Notes under the pieces: generated by a model | The model's database searches: none | What the model was told of the DNA's origin: nothing | Seen by the model: only the letters and a program-made list of their open reading frames with translations | Shown: positions 1-9,187 of the stretch, piece after piece | Layout of the letters: every line of letters begins with the position of its first letter | Position numbering within the stretch: the stretch's first letter is position 1 | Translations under genes and position numbers: made by a program | Origin: CAWBCR01 sp963787375 | GTDB taxonomy: Bacteria > Chloroflexota > Anaerolineae > Aggregatilineales > UBA3940 | Assembly: GCA_963787375.1 (NCBI GenBank) | Contig: CAWBCR010000002.1 | Coordinates: forward strand, 62,001-126,000 | Direction: 5' to 3' | DNA length: 64,000 bases

Positions 1-452
1 AAGGCGAAAATCCCCACGCCGGCGATGGCCAGCGCCGCCAGACCGATTGTGTAGCGGGCCATCAGGACCAACATCGACAGCAGAACCGGCAGTAGGATGA
101 ACATGATGAACTGCGGCGCGAGCGAGCTGGACTCTGCTGAGAAGATAATCGCCAGATAGGCAGCCATCTGCCCATAGGTCATCAGGACAGCGCCGATCAC
201 TGGCCAGCGCGTGCGCGCCAGGATGTAGGCTATCAGCGGCAGGACGAACGTTAACCAGTCGTAGACGGGGACCTGCGTCACCATGATCTGGGCGATGATC
301 AGTGCTGACATGCCCAGCAGCGTCAGAAGCAGGCACAGCCCGGCCAGGATGGAGGCACGCCGCCGCTCGCCGCGATCGGTGATCGACGGATGCGGGCGGA
401 TGGCCGCCTGCCAGAGACCCTGTATGCGATTGGTTGCAGCTTGTTCGCTCAT
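1..452 (-). CDS. Membrane-anchored protein, N-terminal part only (probable GAF/kinase-type sensor)
   Basis: Seen: an open frame starting with ATG at 452 and running off the left edge of the window, about 150 residues. A polar N-terminus of some 30 residues is followed by four strongly hydrophobic stretches (roughly residues 35-57, 63-80, 84-105 and 113-148) with short loops. The start lies 47 bp after the stop of the multi-GAF gene, so the two are probably co-transcribed. Inference: in Chloroflexota an N-terminal membrane bundle of this style usually precedes GAF and kinase domains, and the neighbours are all signalling proteins. The catalytic or output part lies outside the window, so the function cannot be confirmed. 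Confidence 0.6.
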   Translation of the reverse strand, partial: MSEQAATNRIQGLWQAAIRPHPSITDRGERRRASILAGLCLLLTLLGMSALIIAQIMVTQVPVYDWLTFVLPLIAYILARTRWPVIGAVLMTYGQMAAYLAIIFSAESSSLAPQFIMFILLPVLLSMLVLMARYTIGLAALAIAGVGIFA

Positions 453-499
453 GCCATGTCACCCCGGTCGGCGTGCGGGCAGGCCCGCACCGGAATCAC

Positions 500-2758
500 T
501 TACGAAGAAGGCGCGTCGTCGTGACTGTTGGAAGCCGGCAGCGCAGCCGGCGAGCCGGGCGTCAGCCGCAGCGCGACATCGTATTCAGACAGCACGGATT
601 TCAAGGCCTGCACCGCTGTTTCGAGCACGTCATCGACAGCAATCGAGCCCTGCAGGCGGGCGGTGATGTCGCTGATCATTTGCTCGTTCTCGATGGCCTG
701 CTGCGTGCGCTCAAGCAGGCGGATGTTCGAAGCGGCAAGGTTCGCCTGCGTATCGACGGTTGTCACGAGGCTCCAGTCGTCGGCAGTCAGCAGGTCGGCC
801 TCGCCCGCCCTGGCGCGCTGCAGCGTGTCTGGCGAGTGGCCGAGGATGTCCGGCAGTTCCCGCTCGACGATCCCGTCGATCTCCTCAGGCGTCACGGCCA
901 TACGGATGTGGTCGATGACCTCACGCAGGCCGCGCTCGCGGTCAGCCGCCAGGTGGGAGCGGGCCAGCAGCAGTTGCAGGTCGATGGCCAGCGCGGCCTG
1001 GTCGGCGATGTTACGCGACAGGCGGATCTGGTCATCGGTAAAAGTGCGGTCGCCGCGCCCCTCAAACAGAAACGCGCCCAACCAGGTCGTACCGGTCGCC
1101 AGGGGGACCATCGCCAGCGCGCCCACGCCAAGCTGACCGTAATGCTCGCGGGTGGCGACTTCGAGCCGCAGGTCGTCCTGCGCCTTGTTGAAAACCAGGT
1201 TGGCACGCGAATGCGGGAACTGGGACAGCACCGGCGCTTCGTTGAGCACGTAGCGCTGGCGCTCGCCGCCGGACACCATCCGCCCACCTTCCCACACCGC
1301 GACGGCCTCCAGGTATGTTGCCTCGCCGCGCGGGTCAGGGCCGGACAGGAACAGCGTGATGCGATCCGCTTCGCCAAAATGGGACATCTCCGAAAGCGCC
1401 GTGTCGTACACCTCGTCCAGATTCTGCGCGGCGTTCAGCGCCAGCGAGGTGCTGTACAGCGTGGTGGCGTCGCCGAGCGAGGTCTGGAGCCGGTCGAGCA
1501 GGCGCAGCCGGTCGACGACGGGAGCAAGCTGGCCGGAAAGGATGCGCAGCATCTCGACGTCGCCCTCACTGAACGGGCGCTCTTCGCGGTAGGCGATCAC
1601 CAGGTGCCCGCCGATCCGCTCGGCCCCGACGAGGGGGATCAGCGCCATGGTGGCGGCGTCGAGCGACTGCATGGCGATCTTCATCGCGCCCGCCGTCTCG
1701 CTGCGCGAGTTGACCAGCACGGGGGTGTCGGTGCCCAGCGCGCTGATCGCAGCCGGCAGCGCAGCCTGGGCGCGGTTGGGATCCTGGTCCCACGCGCTCA
1801 CGTCGGCGGGGTCGGGAACCCCGTCCAGCGCGTCGGCTGTGCGCACAATGCTGACGTGGTCGGCGGTCGGCAGGACCGTGCCACGCAGCGCGGTGATCAC
1901 CTCGGCGGTGCTGTTGACGGTGGTCAGGTCACGCATCAGGCGGTACAGCGGCTGCGCGAAATCACCGAGGGTCGACGCCTCGCTGAACGGATGCTGGCCG
2001 TGAATGGCGGCAGCGACCTGATCGGCCAGGGTCTGGAACGCCGCGTGCTGCGGGTTGGAGAACTCGCCCTCGTCGGGCTGCCACAGGCGGAGCGTGCCCA
2101 GGCCGCGTCCGGCGTAGCGCAGCGGGAACGTGGCCTCTGCCGGCTTTGAATCATCAACATCATCGTTGTCCGGCACGGGCAGGGGGGCGACTGCGGCTGG
2201 CTGCGGCTCCGGCTCGGACAGCACCGCAACCCCACCCATAACGGCGCAGCCCAGTGCCAGCAGCATACCACTCATAACAGGCGCGCTGCCGGTGACAGCG
2301 ATCACGCCGGTGCCCTGTAAAATCGTCGCCAGCACCGCGATGGCGACGTACAACCCGGTCAGGATCAGCGCATCGCTGCGCTCAAGGGGACGGACGGTCA
2401 GCACCAGCGCCAGCAGCACAAACCCGGCCAGCGGCGCGATCAGCGCCCCGCCGGGCAGCACAAATGCGGCTGAAACAATGGCCCACAGGCCAAACGCCTG
2501 GAGACGGGCGGCGGTGAGGGCGCTGCCGGAAGCCAGCAGCCAGCCTGAAGCGGCAAGCAGCGCCAGGCTGCACAGCAGCCCGGCTACCTGAAGGCCCGTC
2601 AGGGGAGACGCGAGAAGGAACAGGCCAGGGATATAGACAACCGTCGCGATGGTCAGGGCCAGCAGGGATACCCACAACTTCCATTCGCGAAGGTTGTCAG
2701 CAGCGTCGCCGTATTGAGACTCCAGGCGGCGCGTCAGTCGCTTCAGCATGGCACTCAT
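500..2758 (-). CDS. Membrane-bound multi-GAF sensor protein without visible output domain
   Basis: A 752-residue protein. Residues about 30-180 contain five or six hydrophobic segments. An acidic linker around residues 190-210 leads to a series of GAF-type modules, approximately 205-255 (partial), 275-420, 430-600 and 610 to the end, recognised by recurrent patterns such as VPLATGTTWLGAFLFEG and helices ending in DQAALAIDLQLL. No HisKA box, ATPase N/G boxes, GGDEF or EAL motif is present, so it probably senses or scaffolds rather than signals by itself. It follows two response regulators on the same strand and precedes another membrane protein, which suggests a relay whose kinase is the downstream, truncated gene. 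The ligand is unknown. Confidence 0.75.
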   Translation of the reverse strand: MSAMLKRLTRRLESQYGDAADNLREWKLWVSLLALTIATVVYIPGLFLLASPLTGLQVAGLLCSLALLAASGWLLASGSALTAARLQAFGLWAIVSAAFVLPGGALIAPLAGFVLLALVLTVRPLERSDALILTGLYVAIAVLATILQGTGVIAVTGSAPVMSGMLLALGCAVMGGVAVLSEPEPQPAAVAPLPVPDNDDVDDSKPAEATFPLRYAGRGLGTLRLWQPDEGEFSNPQHAAFQTLADQVAAAIHGQHPFSEASTLGDFAQPLYRLMRDLTTVNSTAEVITALRGTVLPTADHVSIVRTADALDGVPDPADVSAWDQDPNRAQAALPAAISALGTDTPVLVNSRSETAGAMKIAMQSLDAATMALIPLVGAERIGGHLVIAYREERPFSEGDVEMLRILSGQLAPVVDRLRLLDRLQTSLGDATTLYSTSLALNAAQNLDEVYDTALSEMSHFGEADRITLFLSGPDPRGEATYLEAVAVWEGGRMVSGGERQRYVLNEAPVLSQFPHSRANLVFNKAQDDLRLEVATREHYGQLGVGALAMVPLATGTTWLGAFLFEGRGDRTFTDDQIRLSRNIADQAALAIDLQLLLARSHLAADRERGLREVIDHIRMAVTPEEIDGIVERELPDILGHSPDTLQRARAGEADLLTADDWSLVTTVDTQANLAASNIRLLERTQQAIENEQMISDITARLQGSIAVDDVLETAVQALKSVLSEYDVALRLTPGSPAALPASNSHDDAPSS

Positions 2759-2828
2759 CCTTTGCGCTTTGAGCGGCCGGGAGCGTTTGGGGGACAGTTT
2801 GGGAGGTCTGCATCCTTTCTAGCGCAGA

Positions 2829-3770
2829 TCAGTGTATCTCCCAGACGGGCTCTCCGCTCAGTACGCGTCTGATTTGGTCGGGGAAGCGATCCGGGTCGAG
2901 CGGCTTCCCCAGGAAACCATCGAAACCGGCGTCTTTGGCGCGTTTCATCTGCTCCACGCTGGCTTCAGCCGTCACGGCGACGACCAGCGTCTCTTTGAGG
3001 CGGTTGTTGCCACGAACCTTCTGGAGTGCCTGAAAGCCGTCCTCATAGGGCAGCCGAATGTCCATCAGGATCAGGTCAATGCGCGGGAGCGTGTCGGCGA
3101 ACTCGACGACCTGCCAGCCGGAAGTCTTCCACTCGCAGCGCTGCACGCCCATGTAGGCCAGCATACGCGCGATCAGCACGAAATTCGGGACGTTGTCCTC
3201 AACGACCAGCACATGAGCCTGCACCGGGTCGATCTTGGCAACCGGGCGCGCAACGCCACCGGCGGCGGCCTCGGCGGCGGGTTTGGCGGCGGGCCTTTCG
3301 ATCAGTTTGTGCACCGCCGTCGCATCAGACTGAGGGTTGAAGACCGGCTCTGCCGGCTGTGGTGCGCTAACCGCTTTGTCCTCTGGTTTCTCGACCGTCT
3401 TATCTGCCGGTGTCTCCGCCGGCTTGTCTGCCGGTGTCTCGACCGTCTTATCTGCCGCTGTCTCCGCCGGCTTGTCTGCCGGTTTCTCGATCAGCCTGTC
3501 TATCAGTTTCTCTGCCGGCTTGTCTGCCGGTTTTTCGATCAGCCTGTCTGCTAGTTTCCCGACCGTTTTGTCCTCCGATTTTTCGACTGAGTTATCCACC
3601 GGTTGCTCGACCGGCTTATCTGCCGGCTTCTCAACCGGCTTCTGCCCGGCGGCCTGTTCAGCCGGAACGGGCTGTGCGTTGTCCTGGGCGACGACCTTTG
3701 CCTCGTTGCCGGGAGCTGTTGGGTCCTGCTTATTCTTGTCTGTCTGGTTCTGGTCGTTGTGTATCGTCAT
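2829..3770 (-). CDS. Response regulator with long repetitive Lys/Pro/Asp/Glu N-terminal region
   Basis: The 313-residue product has two parts. Residues about 43-135 are low-complexity repeats of the type EKPADKPAE / DKTVETP, and residues 1-180 as a whole look disordered. Residues about 185-305 form a receiver domain: acidic pair E191-D192, phospho-acceptor Asp237 in LMDIRLP, Thr267 in AVTAE and Lys289 in the GKP turn. There is no DNA-binding or enzymatic output domain, so it is a single-domain receiver with an unusual tail. The start is the ATG at 3770. It lies between a plain receiver gene (upstream) and the multi-GAF gene (70 bp downstream of its stop), consistent with one operon. The role of the tail is unknown; extension, tethering or a protein-interaction role is possible. 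Confidence 0.8.
   Translation of the reverse strand: MTIHNDQNQTDKNKQDPTAPGNEAKVVAQDNAQPVPAEQAAGQKPVEKPADKPVEQPVDNSVEKSEDKTVGKLADRLIEKPADKPAEKLIDRLIEKPADKPAETAADKTVETPADKPAETPADKTVEKPEDKAVSAPQPAEPVFNPQSDATAVHKLIERPAAKPAAEAAAGGVARPVAKIDPVQAHVLVVEDNVPNFVLIARMLAYMGVQRCEWKTSGWQVVEFADTLPRIDLILMDIRLPYEDGFQALQKVRGNNRLKETLVVAVTAEASVEQMKRAKDAGFDGFLGKPLDPDRFPDQIRRVLSGEPVWEIH
3366..3641 (-). repeat. Coding tandem repeats (KPADKPAE-type) in the response regulator
   Basis: Imperfect tandem units of about 21-48 bp, rich in the plus-strand word tctgccggcttgtctgccgg, encode repeated Lys-Pro-Ala-Asp-Lys-Pro-Ala-Glu blocks. The reading frame is kept throughout. Such repeats are prone to slippage, so their number probably varies between strains. 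Confidence 0.8.
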
Positions 3771-3893
3771 GTTGCTCTATGTACCTTAATCGCCCCCTGG
3801 ACAGGTGAAACAAACGATGAGGCTGGGGTTGGTGCCCCGCTGTGTGAGGCGAAGGTGACTCGCCCCCCACACCAACCGGTCCGGAGACGCAGC

Positions 3894-4274
3894 CTAGTGA
3901 TGGTTCTTCAAGTGTGTGGCGATCTGGTTTGGCAGCTCGTCGACATCGATCGGTTTGGCTATATAGCCATCACACCCGGCGTCGATTGCCTTCTGCCGGT
4001 CGCCTTCAAGCACATTGGCCGTGAGCGCAACGATCGGAATCTTGGCTGCATCCTGGATTTTGCGCAGGCGTAAGGTGCACTCATAGCCGTCGATGTCGGG
4101 CAGGTTGATGTCCATCAGAATCAGGTCTGGAGTGCTGGATTTAGCCAGGTCCAGGCCTACCTGCCCATTCTCTGCTTCGATGACCGTGTAGCCCTCCGCT
4201 TCAAGGACTCGCTTGATCAAGATCCGGTTATCGAAGTTGTCTTCGATGTAGAGAATGCGTCCGTCTGTCATCAT
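3894..4274 (-). CDS. Single-domain response regulator (CheY-like receiver)
   Basis: About 126 residues forming only a receiver fold: ILYIEDN at the N-terminus with the acidic pair, phospho-acceptor Asp in LILMDINLPDIDG, Thr in VALTANV and Lys in IAKPID. The frame opens further upstream, but the ATG at 4274 (or the adjacent one at 4271) directly precedes the first receiver strand and is preferred. It is the first gene of the minus-strand signalling group. A perfect TATAAT on the minus strand (plus positions 4386-4391) could drive it. It resembles the Spo0F/DivK type of relay receivers, often partnered with hybrid kinases. Which kinase phosphorylates it cannot be told from the sequence. Confidence 0.85.
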   Translation of the reverse strand: MMTDGRILYIEDNFDNRILIKRVLEAEGYTVIEAENGQVGLDLAKSSTPDLILMDINLPDIDGYECTLRLRKIQDAAKIPIVALTANVLEGDRQKAIDAGCDGYIAKPIDVDELPNQIATHLKNHH

Positions 4275-4777
4275 GTGTGTCTCCACCATCTCCACGGGAG
4301 ACTGCAATCGGGTCAATGCTCCGAGCTGCCTCTAGTCTAGCACATTCGGGATTCTCAGGCAGTAGGGTATCTTCGTAGTGTGGACATTATACCGCGTTTT
4401 CAACCGACCGTAGCCCTTACCCCAGGTGCCGGCTCATCCAGCGTATCACACACGCGTGCCTGCCGGCGGTAAATCTGTACAAAACTGCCGGCAGGTAGGC
4501 GTTTTGATAGGTTTTTGTATGACATTAGTATCGTGGATAACCCATGCTCACGCAAGCAGGGTTTATATGTAGGGGGCGTATTGCGCATCGACACGATCCA
4601 TCGTTTGTGGTAAACTTCGACTGCACGCATAGCTACCAGTACGCAGATGCGTGCATTATGTGTGTCTAAGAACCTCTGTTTGACGACACCCCTCTGACGA
4701 ACCCTCGTCTGACGGTATTATTTTGCGACGGCTGCGTACTCCAATCGAAAAAGGCAAGGACTTTGAACGACCAGAAC
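4275..4777. other. Divergent intergenic region with promoter signal and inverted repeat
   Basis: This 500-bp stretch between the minus-strand receiver gene and plus-strand sat holds no convincing gene; the short minus-strand frame at 4400-4630 has no recognisable protein. Visible signals are a TATAAT on the minus strand (4386-4391) and a 9-bp inverted repeat, cctgccggc at 4459-4467 with gccggcagg at 4487-4495, followed on the plus strand by a T-rich stretch. The region is noticeably richer in A+T than the neighbouring genes. Confidence 0.5.
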
Positions 4778-6000
4778 ATGAACGAAGCTTCACAGAATTA
4801 CGTCGGGTCGATTGCGCCGCATGGCGGCACACTGGTCAACCGGCTGCTGCGCGGTGAGATGGCCGAACTCGACGCGCGAGATGTCTAAGAGCCTCAAGGA
4901 GATTATCCTGTCGCCGGTGAGCGTTTCCGACCTGGAGCTGATCGCCGTGGGCGCGCTCAGCCCGCTGACCGGCTTCATGGGGCAGGCGGATTATCGCAGC
5001 GTGGTGCATGACATGCACCTGGCTAATGGCCTGCCGTGGACGATCCCGGTGACGCTGCCGGTTGACGCGAGCGAAGCCGAGAGCATCCAGATCGGCCAGT
5101 CGGTGGCGCTGGCCGAGCCCGCACCGGATGGCAGCACGCACCTGATGGGCGTGCTGGAAGTATCCGACAAGTTCACCTACAACAAAGAAGAAGAGGCCAG
5201 CCTCGTCTATCGCACCACCGAGGTCGCGCACCCCGGCGTGGCGCGCCTGTACGCGCAGGGCGACACGCTGCTGGCGGGCGAGATCTGGGTGTTCGAACTG
5301 CCGCTGGCAGCCCAGACGGAGTTCCCCGAGCTGCGCCACACCCCGGCGCAGACACGCCGCATGTTCGCGCGAACGCGGCTGGCGGCGGATCGTGGCGCTT
5401 CCAGACGCGCAACCCCATCCACCGCGCGCACGAGTACATCCAGAAGACGGCGCTGGAGATCGTCGACGGCCTGTTCCTCCACCCGCTGGTGGGCGAGACC
5501 AAGTCCGACGACATCCCCGCCGACGTGCGCATGCGAGCTACCAGGCTATCCTGCGACGACTACTACCCGGCGGACCGCGTGATGCTGGGCGTGTTCCCGG
5601 CGGCCATGCGCTACGCCGGGCCGCGCGAGGCGATCTTCCACGCCATTGCGCGCAAGAACTACGGCTGCACCCACTTCATCGTCGGGCGCGACCACGCCGG
5701 CGTGGGCAACTACTACGGCACCTACGACGCGCAGCACATCTTCGACGAGTTCGACCCGGACGCTGATCGGCATCACGCCGCTGTTGTTCGAGCACGCCTT
5801 CTACTGCAAGAAGTGCGAGGCGGTGGTCACGGCCAAGACCTGCCCGCACGATCAGCAGAGTCGGGTGTTCCTGTCGGGCACGCAGGTGCGCGAGATGCTG
5901 GCGCGCGGGGAGATGCTGCCGGCCGAGTTCACGCGGCCCGGAGGTCAGCAAGGTGCTGGTCAAGGGGATGAAGCGCAAGGCCGACGAAGAGCAGAAGTAG
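4778..6000 (+). pseudogene. sat: Sulfate adenylyltransferase (ATP sulfurylase), broken by about seven indels
   Basis: ATP sulfurylase makes adenosine 5'-phosphosulfate from ATP and sulfate, or the reverse in dissimilatory use. Reading across frames restores an almost complete protein of about 400 residues: SIAPHGGTLVNRLL, DLELIAVGALSPLTGFM, the active-site QTRNPIHRAHEY, GVFPAAMRYAGPREA, GRDHAGVGNYYGTYDA and a C-terminal ATFT-like EFTRPEVSKVLVKG. Frame breaks lie near 4873, 5371, 5398, 5534-5552 (one base lost and one gained), 5763 and 5940; all except one loss are single extra bases. The total length (1223) agrees with a net five-base excess. Catalytic motifs are intact, so either the consensus is locally poor or inactivation is very recent. 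The start is the ATG at 4778; an in-frame TTG at 4763 sits closer to AAGGA. Confidence 0.85.
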
Positions 6001-6032
6001 CACGGGCTGCGCGCAACAGCAGCAAGAAGCCA

Positions 6033-6064
6033 GGGGCCTGCCGGGTGACCGGCACGGCCCCTTT
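6033..6064 (+). terminator. Intrinsic terminator after sat
   Basis: A strong GC stem (ggggcctgccgg at 6033-6044 with ccggcacggcccc at 6049-6061, GTGA loop) followed by a short TTT run lies just past the sat stop codon. Confidence 0.65.
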
Positions 6065-6084
6065 ATGATTACCCTCACCCCCAG

Positions 6085-6127
6085 CCCCCTCGCCCAGCGA
6101 CCGCTGCGCGGTCGCTGGGCGAGGGGG
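6085..6127. repeat. Large perfect hairpin, REP-like element
   Basis: A 19-bp perfect inverted repeat (6085-6103 with 6109-6127, five-base loop) is preceded by the word cctcaccccc. Similar cctcaccccc-led hairpin elements occur at about 20611 and 40577, suggesting a dispersed repeat family in this genome. Confidence 0.6.
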
Positions 6128-6260
6128 AACGGATGATCACCGAGCCTACCGATCTGTGACAACTTGTCTGCGGACTGGATTCTGGCCGATAGTGGCAACC
6201 ATACTATGTGTGATGTAACATCTGCGCGTTCGACAACCGTGCACACGAAAGAGGATTGAA

Positions 6261-7706
6261 GTGTTCAACTTTTTGCGTCGAAAATCAACCGACCGCAAGG
6301 TGATGGTCATCGGGCTGGACTGCGCCGCGCCGGAACTCGTCTTCGACAAGTTCAAGGACGAGCTGCCCACGATGCGCCAGCTCTACGCCGGCGGCGTTTA
6401 TGGCGAGCTTCAGTCGGCCATCCCAGCGATCACCGTCCCGGCGTGGTCGTCGATGATGTCCAGCAAGGACCCCGGCATGCTGGGCATCTATGGCTTTCGC
6501 AACCGCCGCGACTACAGCTACGATAACATGTTCATCGCGACCAACGAGTACGTCAAAGAGCCGCGCGTGTGGGACATCCTCAGCGAGGCCAAGAAGCGCG
6601 TGGCGCTGATCGGCGTGCCGCAGACGTTCCCCATCAAGCCGGTCAACGGCGTCACGATTTCCAGCTTTCTGACACCCTCGACCGACAGCCAGTTCACCTG
6701 GCCGGTGGATCTGCGCGACAAGGTGATGTCGCTGGCCCCGCGCTACCAGGTCGACGTGAAGAACTTCCGCACCCCGGACAAGGACTGGCTGCTCCAGCAG
6801 ATCTGGGACATGACCGAGATGCGCTTCAACGTGCTCAACTACCTGATGGAAAACGAGCCGTGGGATTACTTCATGTGGGTTGAGATGGGCGTCGACCGGA
6901 TGCACCACGGCATGTGGTCCTACATGGACCACGCCCACCGCCGCTTCGAAGAGGGCAACAAGTACGAGCACTCGATCCGCGAATACTACAAGCTGATCGA
7001 CGCGCAGATGGCGCGCATGCTGTCCAAGATCGACGACGACACGATGGTGCTGGTCGTCTCGGACCACGGCGGCAAGAAGATGGACGGCGGCATCTGCGTC
7101 AACGAGTGGCTGTGGCGCAACGGCTACCTGCACCTCAAGGACACGCCGCCCGAAGACAAGTTCGACGCGGACGGCAAGCGCGTGTTAACACCCTTCACCA
7201 AGGTCGAGGTCGACTGGGCGAAGACTACCGCCTGGGGGGCGGGTGGGTATTATGGCCGCGTGTTCCTGAACGTCGAAGGGCGCGAGCCGCAGGGCGTGGT
7301 CAAGCGCGAGGACTACGAGAAGGTGCGCAACGAGCTGATCGAGCGCTTCAAGGCGATCCCCGACCCGGACGGCAACGACATCGGGACGCAGGTCTTCAAG
7401 CCGCAGGACATCTACAAGAAGGTGCGCAACGTCGCGCCGGACCTGATCGTCTACTGGGGCAACCTCGACTGGCGCTCGGTGGGCAGCTTTGGCCACGGCG
7501 ACATCTACACCTTCGAGAACGACACCGGCCCCGACGACGCCAACCACGCTCAGAACGGGATGTTCATCCTGTACGATCCGCGCCAGCCAGACGCCGGGCG
7601 CGAGGTGAAGGGCCGCCAGCTCATGGACGTGGCCCCGACCATCCTCGACCTGATGGGCGTGAATGTCCCGGCAGACATGCAGGGCAAACGGCTGCTGGGC
7701 GACTAG
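6261..7706 (+). CDS. Alkaline-phosphatase-superfamily protein (type I phosphodiesterase/nucleotide pyrophosphatase-like)
   Basis: A 481-residue protein starting at a GTG with GAGG about six bases upstream. Family features seen: the metal-binding Asp in VMVIGLDCAAPE near the N-terminus, ITVPAWSSMMSS where the nucleophile (Thr or Ser) is expected, VVSDHGG for metal ligands around residue 262, and GHGDIYTFENDTG further on. It ends with VAPTILDLMGVNVPADMQGK, the typical end of this superfamily. It has no signal peptide, so it is probably cytoplasmic. The family hydrolyses phosphodiesters or transfers phospho-groups on nucleotides, lipids or glycans; the substrate here is unknown. It lies 23 bp ahead of a membrane glycosyltransferase gene, which hints at a cell-envelope role. 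Confidence 0.8.
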   Translation: MFNFLRRKSTDRKVMVIGLDCAAPELVFDKFKDELPTMRQLYAGGVYGELQSAIPAITVPAWSSMMSSKDPGMLGIYGFRNRRDYSYDNMFIATNEYVKEPRVWDILSEAKKRVALIGVPQTFPIKPVNGVTISSFLTPSTDSQFTWPVDLRDKVMSLAPRYQVDVKNFRTPDKDWLLQQIWDMTEMRFNVLNYLMENEPWDYFMWVEMGVDRMHHGMWSYMDHAHRRFEEGNKYEHSIREYYKLIDAQMARMLSKIDDDTMVLVVSDHGGKKMDGGICVNEWLWRNGYLHLKDTPPEDKFDADGKRVLTPFTKVEVDWAKTTAWGAGGYYGRVFLNVEGREPQGVVKREDYEKVRNELIERFKAIPDPDGNDIGTQVFKPQDIYKKVRNVAPDLIVYWGNLDWRSVGSFGHGDIYTFENDTGPDDANHAQNGMFILYDPRQPDAGREVKGRQLMDVAPTILDLMGVNVPADMQGKRLLGD

Positions 7707-7729
7707 CGCTCACTCAAGCGGGAGGCACC

Positions 7730-9091
7730 GTGACAAAATCGACGCTGGGCGACACACCGCAGCGCATGGCCCGATTCGTGTGGGTGACGCTGGTCGTAGC
7801 GCTGGCGCTGCGCGTGATCGTAGTGCTGGTGTTCTTCGTCAGCAGCCAGACCTACAGCGGAGACGGTCCGTACTACCTCAAGATCGCGCATGAAACCTGG
7901 CGGCTGGGGATCATTGACAATGCACGTACGGCGGTGACGACCGTCGGGCCGGTTTACCCGGTGTTCCTGATCCCGTTCGTCCACCTGATCCCTGACTCTG
8001 CACCGGTGGCGCAGATGCTGGCGATCCGGCTGGCGCATGCTCTGTTCGACACGCTCACGGTGCTGTTCGTGTACCTGATCGCGCGGCGGCTGTTCGGCGA
8101 GCGGGTCGGACGGGTGGCGCTGGTCGCGCAGGCACTAGACCTGCGCTACATCTTCGCGCTGGATTCGATTGCGACCGAGACGCTGTTCCTCGCGCTGCTC
8201 ACAGCCTTCATTGCACTGTACCTGCGCGCGGCAGCGATGCGCCGGATGGGTGACTACCGGCTGGCCGGTGTCGTGCTGGGCGTCGCCATTCTGACGCGCC
8301 CGGTGCCGATCCTGTTCCCGGTGCTGCTGCTGGCGCATGCCTGGTTCAGCGTTGAGCGGCGTCAGGCGGTGCGCGGCGTGGTATGGACGACAGGTATCAT
8401 GGCGCTAGTCATCGCGCCGTGGATGATCCGCACGGCGATGGTGACCCATGAGTTCGTCCCGATCAGCAGTTCGGCATTTGTGCACTTCTGGCGCACCGCC
8501 CGCCCCGATGGCGAGGCACTGACGACCGACCAGTCGCTGGGCGAGGCCTCGCAGCAGGATCGCCCTGCCGACAGCCCGTACAATACGCTGGTGACCGGTG
8601 AGGACTACATTCAGGCCGGGGTCAAGCACATCGCCGCGCAGCCACTGTCCTGGATTGGGCGCGTGGCGCGCGATACGGCAGTCGCCTATCTCCAGCCGTT
8701 TGGCACTGTCATCCTGACGCCCACCGGGGCGGGCATCAAGCAGACGCTGCTGAACTTCGTGACCGGCAAAGGCTCGCTGGGGGATGTGCTGAGCGTGCCC
8801 GGCCTGTTCCGCCGCGCACTGATGTGGCTGTGGCACTACTGGGGGCTGATTGGCGGGGTTGCAGGGGCCGTGCTGGCCTTCCGCAAGCGGATGGGGTGGG
8901 CGATCTTCCCGCTGCTGGCGTGGGTAGCCTACGTCACCGGCGTGACGGCTGTGCTGCTCATCGAGCCCCGCTATGTATTCCCGACGATGTTCGTATTCAG
9001 CGCGCTGGCGGCTTACGCCAGCGTCCGCGCATGGGACTGGCTCGACGTGCATGGCAGGCTGCCCGCGTGGCTGATGGCGGGTGGCGTATAG
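7730..9091 (+). CDS. Membrane glycosyltransferase, GT39/ArnT-like (GT-C fold)
   Basis: About 453 residues from a GTG at 7730, with ggagg four bases before it; the frame opens far upstream but only this start avoids overlap with the preceding gene. The first hydrophobic helix (residues about 15-38) is followed by SQTYSGDGPYYLKIA, which supplies the acidic residue typical of the first loop of GT-C polyprenyl-phosphate sugar transferases. Roughly ten further hydrophobic segments follow, with ATETLFLALLTAF and ILTRPVPILFPVLLL typical of the ArnT/PMT group. Such enzymes move a sugar from a lipid carrier to a protein or lipid on the outer face of the membrane. The acceptor is not known. It is likely co-transcribed with the phosphodiesterase-like gene. 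Confidence 0.75.
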   Translation: MTKSTLGDTPQRMARFVWVTLVVALALRVIVVLVFFVSSQTYSGDGPYYLKIAHETWRLGIIDNARTAVTTVGPVYPVFLIPFVHLIPDSAPVAQMLAIRLAHALFDTLTVLFVYLIARRLFGERVGRVALVAQALDLRYIFALDSIATETLFLALLTAFIALYLRAAAMRRMGDYRLAGVVLGVAILTRPVPILFPVLLLAHAWFSVERRQAVRGVVWTTGIMALVIAPWMIRTAMVTHEFVPISSSAFVHFWRTARPDGEALTTDQSLGEASQQDRPADSPYNTLVTGEDYIQAGVKHIAAQPLSWIGRVARDTAVAYLQPFGTVILTPTGAGIKQTLLNFVTGKGSLGDVLSVPGLFRRALMWLWHYWGLIGGVAGAVLAFRKRMGWAIFPLLAWVAYVTGVTAVLLIEPRYVFPTMFVFSALAAYASVRAWDWLDVHGRLPAWLMAGGV

Positions 9092-9187
9092 CCTGAGGCG
9101 TGCTGCTCATCGGCGCGTTGTGGGGAACTCACCCCGGCGTTAAGTCGTTATGTCCTCAAAGGGACAGCGGACGAAATGAGGGTCACG

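Noticed and set aside
434..2149. Long plus-strand open frame across the multi-GAF gene
   Set aside because: It is the antisense of a clear minus-strand protein; its sequence is Arg/Gly/Gln-rich with no recognisable domain, as expected for shadows in GC-rich DNA.
3366..3641. Regular repeats that could look like a CRISPR array
   Set aside because: Units are imperfect, have no unique spacers and encode an in-frame protein repeat; no cas genes are nearby.
4400..4630. Minus-strand 76-residue open frame
   Set aside because: No ribosome-binding site, no recognisable family, and it lies in an intergenic region with regulatory features.
6914..7729. Upstream extension of the membrane glycosyltransferase frame
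   Set aside because: The extension overlaps the preceding gene entirely and is low-complexity; GTG 7730 has a good ribosome-binding site.
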